Shown here piece by piece: positions 44,901 to 49,103 of a stretch of DNA of 64,000 nucleotides. The notes below the pieces were generated by a model. That model did not search any database, was not told the origin of the DNA, and worked only from the letters and a program-made list of their open reading frames with translations. Each line of letters starts with the position of its first letter. The first letter of the stretch is position 1. The position numbers and the translations under genes were made by a program. The stretch is from the NCBI GenBank assembly GCA_009792885.1, contig WMCF01000029.1:7606503-7670502 (forward strand), in the 5' to 3' direction. Source of the DNA: Eremophila alpestris peregrina. Taxonomy: Eukaryota > Chordata > Aves > Passeriformes > Alaudidae.

Positions 44901-47610
44901 AAAATTTATGCTGGAAGATTCAAGCCATTAATGTGCACATGTGATCTGAGTACTGAGTGAAAAATGTATTTCTGTATACAGCATTTAAGCCACCATGTAT
45001 GCATATCTTCTCTCACCAATGTATCTATCACTGTCAACACCAAAGCACTGATGCTTTGAAAGATTAAGGCATCAATCCCCTTCATGGGGAATCAATAATC
45101 TAGAGGTATTAATGGCAATAATTTTTAGTTGTTTTTTATAAGCTATTCTATGCATGTGTTGCATGCATCTATTTAACAATGTGTGTATACATGGCAGTGT
45201 TAAAACACGGGCTCAGAAACAATAGAGTCCCAAAAGATATGACAACTATGTACAAAACCAACACAGCACTTCCTTTGTAACTAATAGCACCTGTTCATGA
45301 ACTTACTTGAAGTGAAGGGAGAGGACTCAAATGACCTAAACAATAACTGAAGTTACTGAGGCATTTTCCTCCCTTTCCAAAGTGGGATGTGTGTGTGTGT
45401 GCATGTGTGGGTGAAAGCAAGAGCGTGTATATTTAAACCCTAACACTTTCTGTACTGTAAATATAACACCACATTCTGTTAATCTGAAATGGGATGTATA
45501 TCATAACATTGCTCTTTTGAGACAAACTTAAAGATTAGGCAATTCTGTCTTATGATATGTAAGTAGACCATACTGTGTCTTAAATAAATAATTGTTTTCT
45601 CTCTTTCTAAATTAGTTGGTTATGGGACTCTGATTCTTGGGGTGGCTTTATTCTAACAATTTATACAATTCTGGGGGTTTTCTCTCTTCAGTCGTCTGCT
45701 CTTCCTCATCTTTTCTCAATGTATCCATGTTCTGTCCTAAAAGTGACATTCATTTGCACTTACTAACATCTTTTCTGCTACATTTAAGCCTCATACATTG
45801 GTATTTTACTCCTAAACCCCTGCAAAAGTTCAAATGATTCTGGTATTAAAGGTGACTGGGAAAAAAAGTTGCCTTTTATGGCCACACTGACTAGAACATA
45901 AAAAATACTGAGTGATCTCTTTATTTTCCTTTTCAAAGCAGTTGTATGGGAAAATATGGAAAAAACCTCCTCAATAGCTCTGTATCCTTACTATGTGTTT
46001 AGAAGGAAAGGTTGGAAACAAGTCTGCCTGTCTCATGTGCAAGACTAGGACCCGACCGTGTTACAGTCCTGTTCTACTCTTTTAATGCATTTGGTCATAG
46101 GAGTGTTGAATGGAATTCCCTGAATCTATAACAGGAAAAGTTCTCCAGCATTATTGAGGTTTTTGATTGAAATAAGCAGTCTCAGCTGGTTGCAGTAAAT
46201 TTGTCTGTGTTCTCTGACTATACACCAGCCACTTCTATTCTTTGTCACTACGTTAGATGTTGCCATCACTCAGTGCATTGTGTACTTCATTTTGTTCTCA
46301 TGAGTTCAAGAAATTTACGTGGAATTTGTATCATTCTCACTTAATACTGAGGTCTCAGCTTTTTGCTCAGGTGTGTTACTGGGTTCTTTAGCTTGTTACA
46401 CATTTCTCCTCAAGGCAGATTTATTTGGCCAAGCTATTTAATGTCATTTATCTGAAAAGCTTAAGAGAAATTGAGTGCATTTTTCACTTTTTACCATAGT
46501 GGCATGATCACACCTTTTGTGTAGTGGCAACACTTGGTAGTGATTTTAGGTGGGTAAGTGAAGAATACTGTCTCCACTTAAGAGACAATAGACTGTACAG
46601 AGGGAATGTAACCTTTGGTCTGGTGAGATGGCAGCTGATGACATTCTGTTGTAACAAATTGTTACCCAGAACCTTTGACCCATGAGTAGATAAAATCTGC
46701 TGTAAAGATTTTTATGTACCAGTTAACTGGAATACCTTTTAGTATTTCAGGCTCTTAAACACATATACTGGATGTAGCTGCAAAATGACTACAATCCTGT
46801 ATACAATTATTTCCATCATAGAAAATAAAACTACCAATGTGTCATAGTGCTTAGTTACAACATGGCTTATGATTTGCCTCATCTGTGCTCAGAACTGTTC
46901 CAAGACACTTCAAATGCATCTTACCCACACTAGCTTCTAAAATTTCCTTTTTTTTTTTTGGTCAGTGGCAGTTTAGGAAGGAGCCAGTGAACACCTGATT
47001 CACTGTTAACAAGTCTCAAATTGAAGGCTTTATGTCTGTCTCTTATACACATCTAGATGTGTATAAGAGACAGGCTCAGAACTGTTCCAAGACACTTCAA
47101 ATGCATCTTACCCACACTAGCTTCTAAAATTTCCTTTTTTTTTTTTGGTCAATGGCAGTTTAGGAAGGAGCCAGTGAACACCTGATTCACTGTTAACAAG
47201 TCTCAAATTGAAGGCTTTATGTTGGTGCTGTAGAGTAGTATGAGTTATATTTACCAGTTCCTGAGTGCCACAGCATCTGTTTTGAATAACTGATCCTATG
47301 TTATATGAAAATGAAGGGATATGTTTTTGTTAATAACATGCAAACTGCAGAGTTTTTTAAGCCATCAAACAAAACAGCAACAAAGAACAGAAAAATACTA
47401 CAAAAGAGGTGTTGCTTCAAAACTTAGAAGCTCCTGTCCAAAAGCTTGGTTGTTTCAAGATGTACACTGTGTGACAGCAGATACTAAACACCAGCATTGT
47501 GTTTTCCTCCCACAGGTGACCCCAAAACCTGGCAGAACAAGTCTCTTCCCGGGGATCCAAACTATCTTGTTGGAGCAAACTGTGTCTCAGTCCTAATTGA
47601 CCACTTCTAA
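8879..47610 (+). CDS. TJP1: TJP1 (ZO-1) tight junction scaffold, spliced, 27 exons, 5'-partial
   Basis: This entry spans the whole spliced coding sequence; the exons are listed separately. Joined, they read 5,283 nt without a stop until TAA at 47608-47610, and every junction keeps phase across GT-AG introns. Domains by residue: PDZ1 about 11-98, PDZ2 174-252, PDZ3 409-490, SH3 504-572, GUK-like about 598-779, alpha segment 910-993, actin-binding region in the 994-1370 area, ZU5 from about 1620 to the end. ZO-1 is a membrane-associated guanylate kinase (MAGUK) homologue at the cytoplasmic face of tight and adherens junctions. In the family, PDZ1 binds claudin tails, PDZ2 dimerises with ZO proteins and binds connexin tails, PDZ3-SH3-GUK binds JAM and occludin, and the C-terminal half binds F-actin. 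The first coding exon (about 9 residues in mammals) and the promoter lie upstream of the window. Identification rests on near-continuous agreement with remembered vertebrate ZO-1. Confidence 0.98.
8936..13364 (+). other. TJP1: TJP1 intron, 4.4 kb, between W1 and W2
   Basis: AT-rich unique sequence with scattered homopolymer runs. I see no exon, RNA gene or recognisable mobile element. The longest open frame (12444-12932, minus) has no familiar features. Confidence 0.75.
13365..13489 (+). CDS. TJP1: TJP1 coding exon W2: PDZ1 core with GFGF loop
   Basis: The exon begins at ATTATAG|GCC and ends CTACA|GTAAGT, phase 2 out. It encodes APGFGFGIAISGGRDNPHF and continues to DVLKGGPAEGLLQ. GFGF is the carboxylate-binding loop of PDZ1, the groove that takes the C-terminal valine of claudins in this family. 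Human ZO-1 has EGQLQ where this reads EGLLQ. Confidence 0.97.
13707..13809 (+). CDS. TJP1: TJP1 coding exon W3: C-terminal half of PDZ1
   Basis: The acceptor is CCATGTAG and the donor ATC|GTAAGT, phase 0 out. It reads ENDRVAMVNGVSMDNVEHAF followed by AVQQLRKSGKNAKI. It holds the second PDZ helix and last strand of PDZ1. The intron before it is only 217 bp, the second shortest in the gene. Confidence 0.97.
15226..15505 (+). CDS. TJP1: TJP1 coding exon W4: PDZ1-PDZ2 linker, Ser/Arg-rich
   Basis: The acceptor is GTTGTAG and the donor GAAG|GTAACC, phase 1 out. It starts TIRRMKKIQIPVTRPDPEPV, runs through an acidic patch (SENEDDSYDEE), then a basic stretch with RSASRERSLSPRSDRRS, and ends KVTLVKSRKNE, the first strand of PDZ2. 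In ZO proteins this basic linker is heavily phosphorylated. The middle (about 15315-15420) is strikingly GC- and CpG-rich compared with the AT-rich surroundings and encodes a Gly/Ala/Arg-rich stretch (SSRGGAGAARRHEKSW) that differs from the mammalian sequence. The frame stays open, so it is not a sequencing slip. Confidence 0.96.
16065..16168 (+). CDS. TJP1: TJP1 coding exon W5: PDZ2 core
   Basis: The acceptor is TTCCAAAG and the donor AAG|GTACAG, phase 0 out. It encodes EYGLRLASHIFVKEISQDSL followed by AARDGNIQEGDVVLK. In ZO proteins PDZ2 makes a domain-swapped dimer with ZO-1, ZO-2 or ZO-3 and binds connexin-43 tails. Confidence 0.97.
16569..16702 (+). mobile_element. CR1 LINE 3' fragment
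   Basis: Reads CCATCCCTGGCAGTGTCCCA, then CTGCCCATGGCAGGGTGGTT, GGAACTAGATGGTCTTTGAG and GTCCCTTCCAACTGAGGCTG, ending TTCTATGA. These are 3'UTR landmarks of avian CR1. It lies in the same orientation as TJP1, in the intron between W5 and W6. Confidence 0.9.
17043..17211 (+). CDS. TJP1: TJP1 coding exon W6: end of PDZ2
   Basis: The acceptor is CTATTCCAG and the donor GATG|GTGAGT, phase 1 out. It reads INGTVTENMSLADAKTLIER, then SKGKLKMVVQRDERATLLNV and PDLSDSIHSANASERD. The frame happens to stay open for 115 bp past the donor, to a stop at 17325-17327. That read-through repeats 16 bp of the exon (see findings). Confidence 0.97.
17568..17712 (+). CDS. TJP1: TJP1 coding exon W7: RS-rich linker before PDZ3
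   Basis: The acceptor is TTTAACAG and the donor GGCAG|GTGATG, phase 2 out. It encodes DISEIQSLASDHSNRSHDRP, then RRSRSRSPDQRSEPSDHSRH and SPQQPSNG. This is a low-complexity Ser/Arg phospho-rich linker between PDZ2 and PDZ3. A 5.6-kb intron follows, the second longest inside the visible gene. Confidence 0.96.
17713..23337 (+). other. TJP1: TJP1 intron, 5.6 kb, between W7 and W8
   Basis: Plain AT-rich intron. No CR1 tail, no exon-like open frame with both splice sites and no RNA gene could be supported. Confidence 0.7.
23338..23474 (+). CDS. TJP1: TJP1 coding exon W8: linker before PDZ3
   Basis: The acceptor is CTAATTTAG and the donor CCCAG|GTAAAA, phase 1 out. Joined to W7 it reads R-S?-HRSRDDERITKAGAVSTP-type sequence, then TSKTVEEVTVERTEKQTPPI. 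The opening codon is split across the intron (AG|T = Ser). This linker is poorly conserved and matches the mammalian SRDEERISKPGAVSTP stretch. Confidence 0.94.
24573..24678 (+). CDS. TJP1: TJP1 coding exon W9: linker to PDZ3
   Basis: The acceptor is ATTTTAACAG and the donor CTTCG|GTAACG, phase 2 out. It encodes EPKPVYAQGGQPDVDLPVSP followed by SDGPLPNSTHEDGML. It is the Pro-rich lead into PDZ3. Confidence 0.96.
25497..25647 (+). CDS. TJP1: TJP1 coding exon W10: PDZ3 with GLRLAGG loop
   Basis: The acceptor is ATTTCTAG and the donor AGG|GTATGT, phase 0 out. It reads RPSMKLVKFRKGDSVGLRLA, then GGNDVGIFVAGVLEDSPAAK and EGLEEGDQILR. SVGLRL is the carboxylate-binding loop of PDZ3. In the family PDZ3 acts with SH3-GUK as one module and binds JAM-A. 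Confidence 0.98.
26173..26281 (+). CDS. TJP1: TJP1 coding exon W11: end of PDZ3
   Basis: The acceptor is TGATACCAG and the donor GATG|GTAAGT, phase 1 out. It encodes VNNVDFTNIIREEAVLFLLD followed by LPKGEEVTILAQKKKD, identical or nearly so to mammalian ZO-1. Confidence 0.98.
26445..26491. repeat. ACAC and AAAC low-complexity tract
   Basis: A short AC repeat followed by repeated AAAC units in the intron between W11 and W12. Confidence 0.85.
26892..27111 (+). CDS. TJP1: TJP1 coding exon W12: SH3 domain
   Basis: The acceptor is CTTCTTTCAG and the donor AACAG|GTACGA, phase 2 out. It encodes VYRRIVESDVGDSFYIRTHF, then EYEKESPYGLSFNKGEVFRV, VDTLYNGKLGSWLAIRIGKN and HKEVERGIIPNKNR. This is the divergent MAGUK SH3 (residues about 504-572); in ZO-1 it binds the Y-box factor ZONAB and helps position GUK. 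No residue looks disrupted. Confidence 0.98.
27506..27690 (+). CDS. TJP1: TJP1 coding exon W13: SH3-GUK hinge (U5)
   Basis: The acceptor is GTCACCTCAG and the donor GAAG|GTATGG, phase 1 out. It reads AEQLASVQYTLPKTAGGDRA, then DFWRFRGLRSSKRNLRKSRE, DLSAQPVQTKFPAYERVVLR and E. The basic hook (SSKRNLRKSRE) is the U5 segment, which in ZO-1 takes part in occludin binding and regulation. Confidence 0.98.
27813..27908 (+). CDS. TJP1: TJP1 coding exon W14: start of GUK-like domain
   Basis: The acceptor is CAATTCTAG and the donor GCAA|GTAAGT, phase 1 out. It encodes AGFLRPVTIFGPIADVAREK followed by LAREEPDIFQIA. FGPIADVA sits where true guanylate kinases have the P-loop but lacks the glycine/lysine pattern needed for ATP binding, as expected for a catalytically dead MAGUK domain. 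The intron before it is 122 bp, the shortest in the gene. Confidence 0.97.
28341..28423 (+). CDS. TJP1: TJP1 coding exon W15: GUK-like domain
   Basis: The acceptor is CTTTACCAG and the donor AGA|GTAAGT, phase 0 out. It reads KSEPRDAGTDQRSSGIIRLH followed by TIKQIIDR. It joins W16 as IIDRDKHALL; human has IIDQDKHALL. Confidence 0.97.
29443..29653 (+). CDS. TJP1: TJP1 coding exon W16: GUK-like domain core
   Basis: The acceptor is TCACTACAG and the donor ACTA|GTAAGT, phase 1 out. It encodes DKHALLDVTPNAVDRLNYAQ, WYPIVVFLNPDSKQGVKTMR, MRLCPESRKSARKLYERAHK and LRKNNHHLF. This is the most conserved part of GUK, used in the family for occludin and alpha-catenin binding. Confidence 0.98.
30194..30294 (+). 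CDS. TJP1: TJP1 coding exon W17: end of GUK-like domain
   Basis: The acceptor is GTACTTCTAG and the donor AAG|GTAAGA, phase 0 out. It encodes TTINLNSMNDGWYGALKEAI followed by QQQQNQLVWVSEGK, the C-terminal helix of the domain. Confidence 0.98.
31229..31582 (+). CDS. TJP1: TJP1 coding exon W18: acidic U6 segment
   Basis: The acceptor is TTGCCACAG and the donor CCG|GTAAGA, phase 0 at both ends. It starts ADGATSDDLDLHDDRLSYLS and continues through a Tyr/Ser/Thr-rich acidic run (STDSRHTSDYEDTDTEGG) to EREDSSG-type sequence and a Gln/Pro-rich tail. U6 sits C-terminal to GUK in ZO-1 and in the family limits occludin binding and junction assembly. Both ends being phase 0, the alternative exon that follows can be skipped without a frame change. 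Confidence 0.97.
31989..32240 (+). CDS. TJP1: TJP1 coding exon W19: alternatively spliced alpha segment
   Basis: The acceptor is CTTCACAG and the donor AAG|GTACCT; phase is 0 in and 0 out, length 252 nt (84 codons). It starts KAEASPAVPYLSPSPESNPA and ends LSPHIDPAK. It matches the mammalian alpha domain of ZO-1, an 80-residue cassette that is skipped in alpha-minus isoforms (endothelial and some highly specialised epithelia in mammals). The cassette is four codons longer here. Skipping in this species is inferred from phase and homology, not shown by the sequence. Confidence 0.95.
32241..32986 (+). other. TJP1: TJP1 intron between alpha exon and giant exon
   Basis: A 746-bp AT-rich intron starting GTACCT and ending CTCTAACAG. 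If alpha is skipped, the donor at 31583 must instead pair with the acceptor at 32986, making a 1.4-kb intron. No splicing-enhancer motif can be asserted by eye. Confidence 0.7.
32987..33886 (+). CDS. TJP1: TJP1 coding exon W20: 900-nt exon, Tyr/Pro-rich region and start of actin-binding region
   Basis: The acceptor is TCTCTAACAG and the donor AAG|GTAAGT; 300 codons, phase 0 at both ends. It opens VYRKDPYINEEASRQSYVLK. The middle has many short Tyr-based units (YDSRPRYE, YEDQHAVGYDSHGRY, YEEHWTYYEE), followed by Pro-rich SLPPPPSSQTKPE and an acidic patch AEEEEDPAMKPQSVRSRVKI. In ZO-1 the actin-binding region begins in this part of the chain. The protein is predicted to be mostly disordered here. 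Several overlapping antisense frames are open only because of the exon's composition. Confidence 0.97.
34222..34316 (+). CDS. TJP1: TJP1 coding exon W21: proline-rich C-terminal region
   Basis: The acceptor is TTCTTTACAG and the donor TACAG|GTAGAT, phase 2 out. It encodes PPELAPKPALTSVSGPKPTS followed by QSQYEHEKTTY. It aligns with the mammalian PPEVASKPS...GPKPTSQNQ stretch. Confidence 0.95.
34813..35037 (+). CDS. TJP1: TJP1 coding exon W22: conserved core of actin-binding region
   Basis: The acceptor is TCTTGGTCAG and the donor TCCAA|GTAAGT, phase 2 out. It encodes RAPEPQRPQVKPPEDIVRSN, HYDPEEDEEYYRKQLSYFDR and RSFENKPSAQVPASHHPEPT. The HYDPEEDEEYYRKQLSYFDRRSFENKP core is nearly invariant in vertebrate ZO-1. 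A 5.8-kb intron follows. Confidence 0.97.
35038..40859 (+). other. TJP1: TJP1 intron, 5.8 kb, between W22 and W23
   Basis: The longest intron inside the visible gene. Its 5' part is occupied by an antisense CR1 (35289-36163); the rest is AT-rich unique sequence without recognisable exons. Confidence 0.75.
35289..36163 (-). mobile_element. CR1 LINE, antisense, about 875 bp, with decayed ORF2 end
   Basis: On the + strand it starts AATCATAGAATTGTTTAGAT, the reverse complement of the CR1 3' end. On the minus strand it begins near a decayed NDLDEG motif at 36163. It then encodes recognisable C-terminal reverse-transcriptase residues such as YWALLRPHLKCCAQFWGPHC and GLEHKSCE. Stops and frameshifts interrupt it, so it is non-functional. 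It accounts for all open frames between 35636 and 36198. Confidence 0.92.
40860..41035 (+). CDS. TJP1: TJP1 coding exon W23: proline-rich region
   Basis: The acceptor is TTTCAACAG and the donor GAAG|GTGAGC, phase 1 out. It encodes KGKPTDTESMDRPVGEKRYE, PIPQVTTPPPAPSVQYTQPQ and SINSPGLSLPAHHKPALSE. GEKRYEPI is the recognisable anchor to ZO-1; the Pro-rich remainder is divergent. Confidence 0.95.
41724..42165 (+). CDS. TJP1: TJP1 coding exon W24: C-terminal linker before ZU5
   Basis: The acceptor is TTTCATTGCAG and the donor GTAAG|GTAAGC, phase 2 out. It starts VNSVADPPPPQNKSAIFRSS, passes the conserved FYPQKSFPDKGPVNGTEQIQ, KTVTPSYNRFSTKPYTSAAR and PFERKFESPKFNHNLLPNEA, and ends PNNVNAVPKAIPV. 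Compared with remembered human ZO-1 (NSVSLDFQNSLVSKPDPPPSQNK-type), about 11 residues are absent near the start. A second strong acceptor lies 63 bp upstream in frame (see findings). Confidence 0.95.
42166..43396 (+). other. TJP1: TJP1 intron between W24 and W25
   Basis: A 1.2-kb intron whose last 130 bp are dominated by a T-rich low-complexity tract (43263-43337) placed just before the acceptor. Nothing else recognised. Confidence 0.7.
43263..43337. repeat. T-rich low-complexity tract near exon W25
   Basis: TTTG repeats, GGGGG and a T run of about 20 sit 60-135 bp upstream of the ZU5 exon acceptor. They may act as an extended polypyrimidine tract, but the immediate acceptor (TCTGTCTTTTCAG) has its own. 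Confidence 0.85.
43397..43614 (+). CDS. TJP1: TJP1 coding exon W25: ZU5 domain, first part
   Basis: The acceptor is GTCTTTTCAG and the donor AAAG|GTAACA, phase 1 out. It encodes SPTALEDEEEEDGHTVVATA, RGVFNSNGGVLSSIETGVSI, IIPQGAIPEGIEQEIYFKVC and RDNSILPPLDKEK. This is the ZU5 fold shared with netrin receptors (UNC5) and ankyrins; in ZO-1 it recruits the Cdc42 effector MRCK-beta. A long T-rich tract lies just upstream (43263-43337). Confidence 0.97.
43903..44046 (+). CDS. TJP1: TJP1 coding exon W26: ZU5, long form including beta segment
   Basis: The acceptor is TTACCTCTAG. Two in-frame donors are visible. The downstream one (TCGG|GTATGC at 44047) gives GETLLSPLVMCGPHGLKFLK, PVELRLPHC and then 20 extra residues beginning ASMTPDGWSFALK. 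The upstream one (CACT|GTGCGT at 43987) gives LPHC directly joined to DPKTW of the last exon. Both leave phase 1. The 60-nt difference corresponds to the short alternatively spliced beta segment described for mammalian ZO-1. Confidence 0.95.
43987..44046 (+). promoter_or_regulatory. TJP1: Alternative 5' splice site pair controlling the 20-residue beta segment
   Basis: GTGCGT at 43987-43992 and GTATGC at 44047-44052 are both usable donors exactly 60 nt apart. Joining either to the last-exon GT at 47516 restores a codon (T|GT Cys for the short form, G|GT Gly for the long form) and keeps the ZU5 frame. The choice adds or removes a Ser-rich insert inside the ZU5 domain. Confidence 0.8.
45388..45401. 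repeat. TG dinucleotide repeat
   Basis: Seven TG units followed by CATGTGTGGGTG in the last TJP1 intron. Confidence 0.85.
46887..47035 (+). repeat. Direct repeat copy 1 (149 bp), artefactual duplication
   Basis: Begins GCTCAGAACTGTTCC and ends GGCTTTATGT. It is repeated at 47074-47222 with a single visible difference (G at 46965 against A at 47152), including an identical long T run. The two copies flank the adapter pair. Confidence 0.93.
47036..47073. other. Tn5 mosaic-end pair: Nextera mate-pair junction adapter contamination
   Basis: Positions 47036-47054 read CTGTCTCTTATACACATCT and 47055-47073 are its exact reverse complement AGATGTGTATAAGAGACAG. This 19-bp element is the hyperactive Tn5 transposase mosaic end used in Nextera libraries. 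Two of them joined head to head form the 38-bp circularisation junction of mate-pair libraries. It is not bird sequence. A genuine Tn5-type insertion would show a 9-bp target duplication, not a 149-bp one. Confidence 0.97.
47074..47222 (+). repeat. Direct repeat copy 2 (149 bp), artefactual duplication
   Basis: Second copy of the segment at 46887-47035, immediately after the adapter. The sequence after it (TGGTGCTGTAG...) is presumably the true continuation of the intron. Confidence 0.93.
47516..47610 (+). CDS. TJP1: TJP1 coding exon W27: last exon, end of ZU5 and stop
   Basis: The acceptor is TTTCCTCCCACAG. It encodes DPKTWQNKSLPGDPNYLVGA followed by NCVSVLIDHF and TAA. Human ZO-1 has NKCLPGDP, so one cysteine is serine here. 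The ending VLIDHF is the usual ZO-1 C-terminus. Confidence 0.98.
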
Positions 47611-47863
47611 ATATTAAGTTAGCTGACTGAGTAAATAATATGAAACTGAGATGGACCTTACATATAAACTGAACCACTCTATCAAGTATTAACTGTTCTA
47701 TAAGTGATAATGGATCTTAGTGTTTAAGCATCTTGCTTTAACTAACAATGAATTAGCAAGTACATTCTTTGAACCATGGTCACAATACATGCCACAAGCA
47801 GGGAGTGTACAGGGGGAACAAAGGTTTTACAGGTTCTGTATGCTTTGGTTTGGTTGTTCTTGT

Positions 47864-47932
47864 GTGTTGGGGTTTTTGTTTCTTTTTTTTTTTTTTTNTT
47901 TTTTGTTATTTCTTTTTTTTTTTCTTTGTTAA
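47864..47932 (+). repeat. T-rich low-complexity tract with one unresolved base
   Basis: GGTTTTTGTT followed by long T runs broken by a few G, A and C bases. The single N of the window is at 47898 inside it. Length is probably uncertain because of homopolymer error. It lies in the 3'UTR. Confidence 0.9.
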
Positions 47933-48739
47933 AGGACACTACTAGTATTTTGTTGTTATCTGAAAGTACCAATGAAACTATACACAGAGGAACTAAATTT
48001 TTATCATACTCCAGTGTCGAAAACACAGATTTTGGCCTGCGTTTTTGCAACTGTGTGTTTTTAACTCACAAGACTACCTTTTGGTCTCTGGTTTTTAAAT
48101 GACTTTTGGTGTGTATGTCTAATGAAATGGCAGTCAGCTTGGGGGGTAGCACAGTTTAGATGTTTTCCTCTGCTGAGAGGCAATGCAAACACATCTACTT
48201 GCTGTATATGGAAACATTGTCCTGAGAACAGGGGGGAGGGGGAAAAGCATGTGGGATGACTATGGTTCAGATGCCTCTGTGGATTTGTAAATTAACCACA
48301 TTATTACAGACCTATTAACCAGCAGGGATGCCTTACCCTCATGTTTTTAATAGTCTTAGCTCTCATAGTTCTCTGTATTAAGTTTGTATGGCTTTTGTGC
48401 TTACGTAGATATTATATCATGAGAGACTGGGGTAGGGGGAACAACAACATCAAAAAATTGTGAGTTTGGTTTAGAGAACGAGCCTTGTTTGTGTTCATCA
48501 GCCAGAAGAGAACCAGAAGAAAATGATGGTATGTTTTCTGCTATGCATTTGAAAATTTATAGATGTTATAGACCGCTTGTATATAATGCGTGCATACCAC
48601 TTTTGTTTTTGGTTTGTAAATTAACTTTTATAAGCTTTACCTTTTTATATATATAAATATATATAAAAACAAACGAAGTTTCTTAAGGATATCTTTGTAT
48701 TCTCATACCTTTTGAGCCTTGAACTTTGACATCTGCAGC

Positions 48740-48745
48740 AATAAA
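48740..48745 (+). promoter_or_regulatory. TJP1: Candidate proximal polyadenylation signal AATAAA
   Basis: AATAAA lies 1,130 nt after the stop in a CTGCAGCAATAAAGCAGC context. It could give a shorter 3'UTR. No strong GU-rich downstream element is obvious, so the distal pair is more likely to be dominant. Confidence 0.4.
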
Positions 48746-49077
48746 GCAGCATTTCTACAATATACGAACGAGGACATTTTTTAAAAATGCACAAAGTTGT
48801 TACCTTTTAAAGTGCTGCATTTAAAGAATATAACTCGGAATTCTCTACTTTGATTAAATTCTTGAAAAGTATCCCTACTGTAATTTGTCATAAGGATGCT
48901 GTACTATGTGCCCTGAAATGTATTTTTTTACTAATAGACAATTTATTACGGCACAATGGCACTACTACTGTTTAGATAATATACCACTGCATTCTGTTAA
49001 TGAGTTATTAGCTATTCAGGTGTGGCTGATTTTTTTTTCTCTGCAGTTATTAAAATTACACGTTTCTAAATATACAG

Positions 49078-49103
49078 AATAAAACTGTTTTTAAAATAAT
49101 AAA
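49078..49103 (+). promoter_or_regulatory. TJP1: Tandem distal polyadenylation signals, end of TJP1
   Basis: AATAAA occurs at 49078-49083 and again at 49098-49103. It is followed by T-rich and GU-containing sequence (TTATTGTTTCTG, then TGTGTACAT), the normal layout for a vertebrate cleavage site at roughly 49115-49130. Confidence 0.75.

Larger units (their letters stand above)
44047..47515 (+). other. TJP1: TJP1 last intron, 3.5 kb, with assembly artefact
   Basis: AT-rich intron between the two parts of ZU5. It includes a TG repeat (45388-45401) and, at 46887-47222, a duplicated 149-bp segment separated by library adapter sequence. The real intron is probably about 187 bp shorter than shown. 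Confidence 0.8.

Noticed and set aside
47036..47073. A real Tn5-like insertion sequence or natural inverted repeat
   Set aside because: The 38 bp are exactly two library mosaic ends without any transposase or cargo. The flanks are duplicated over 149 bp instead of 9 bp.
48645..48665. AT-alternating run as a microsatellite of note
   Set aside because: Short and imperfect (TATATA/AAATATATATAAAA), ordinary for a vertebrate 3'UTR.
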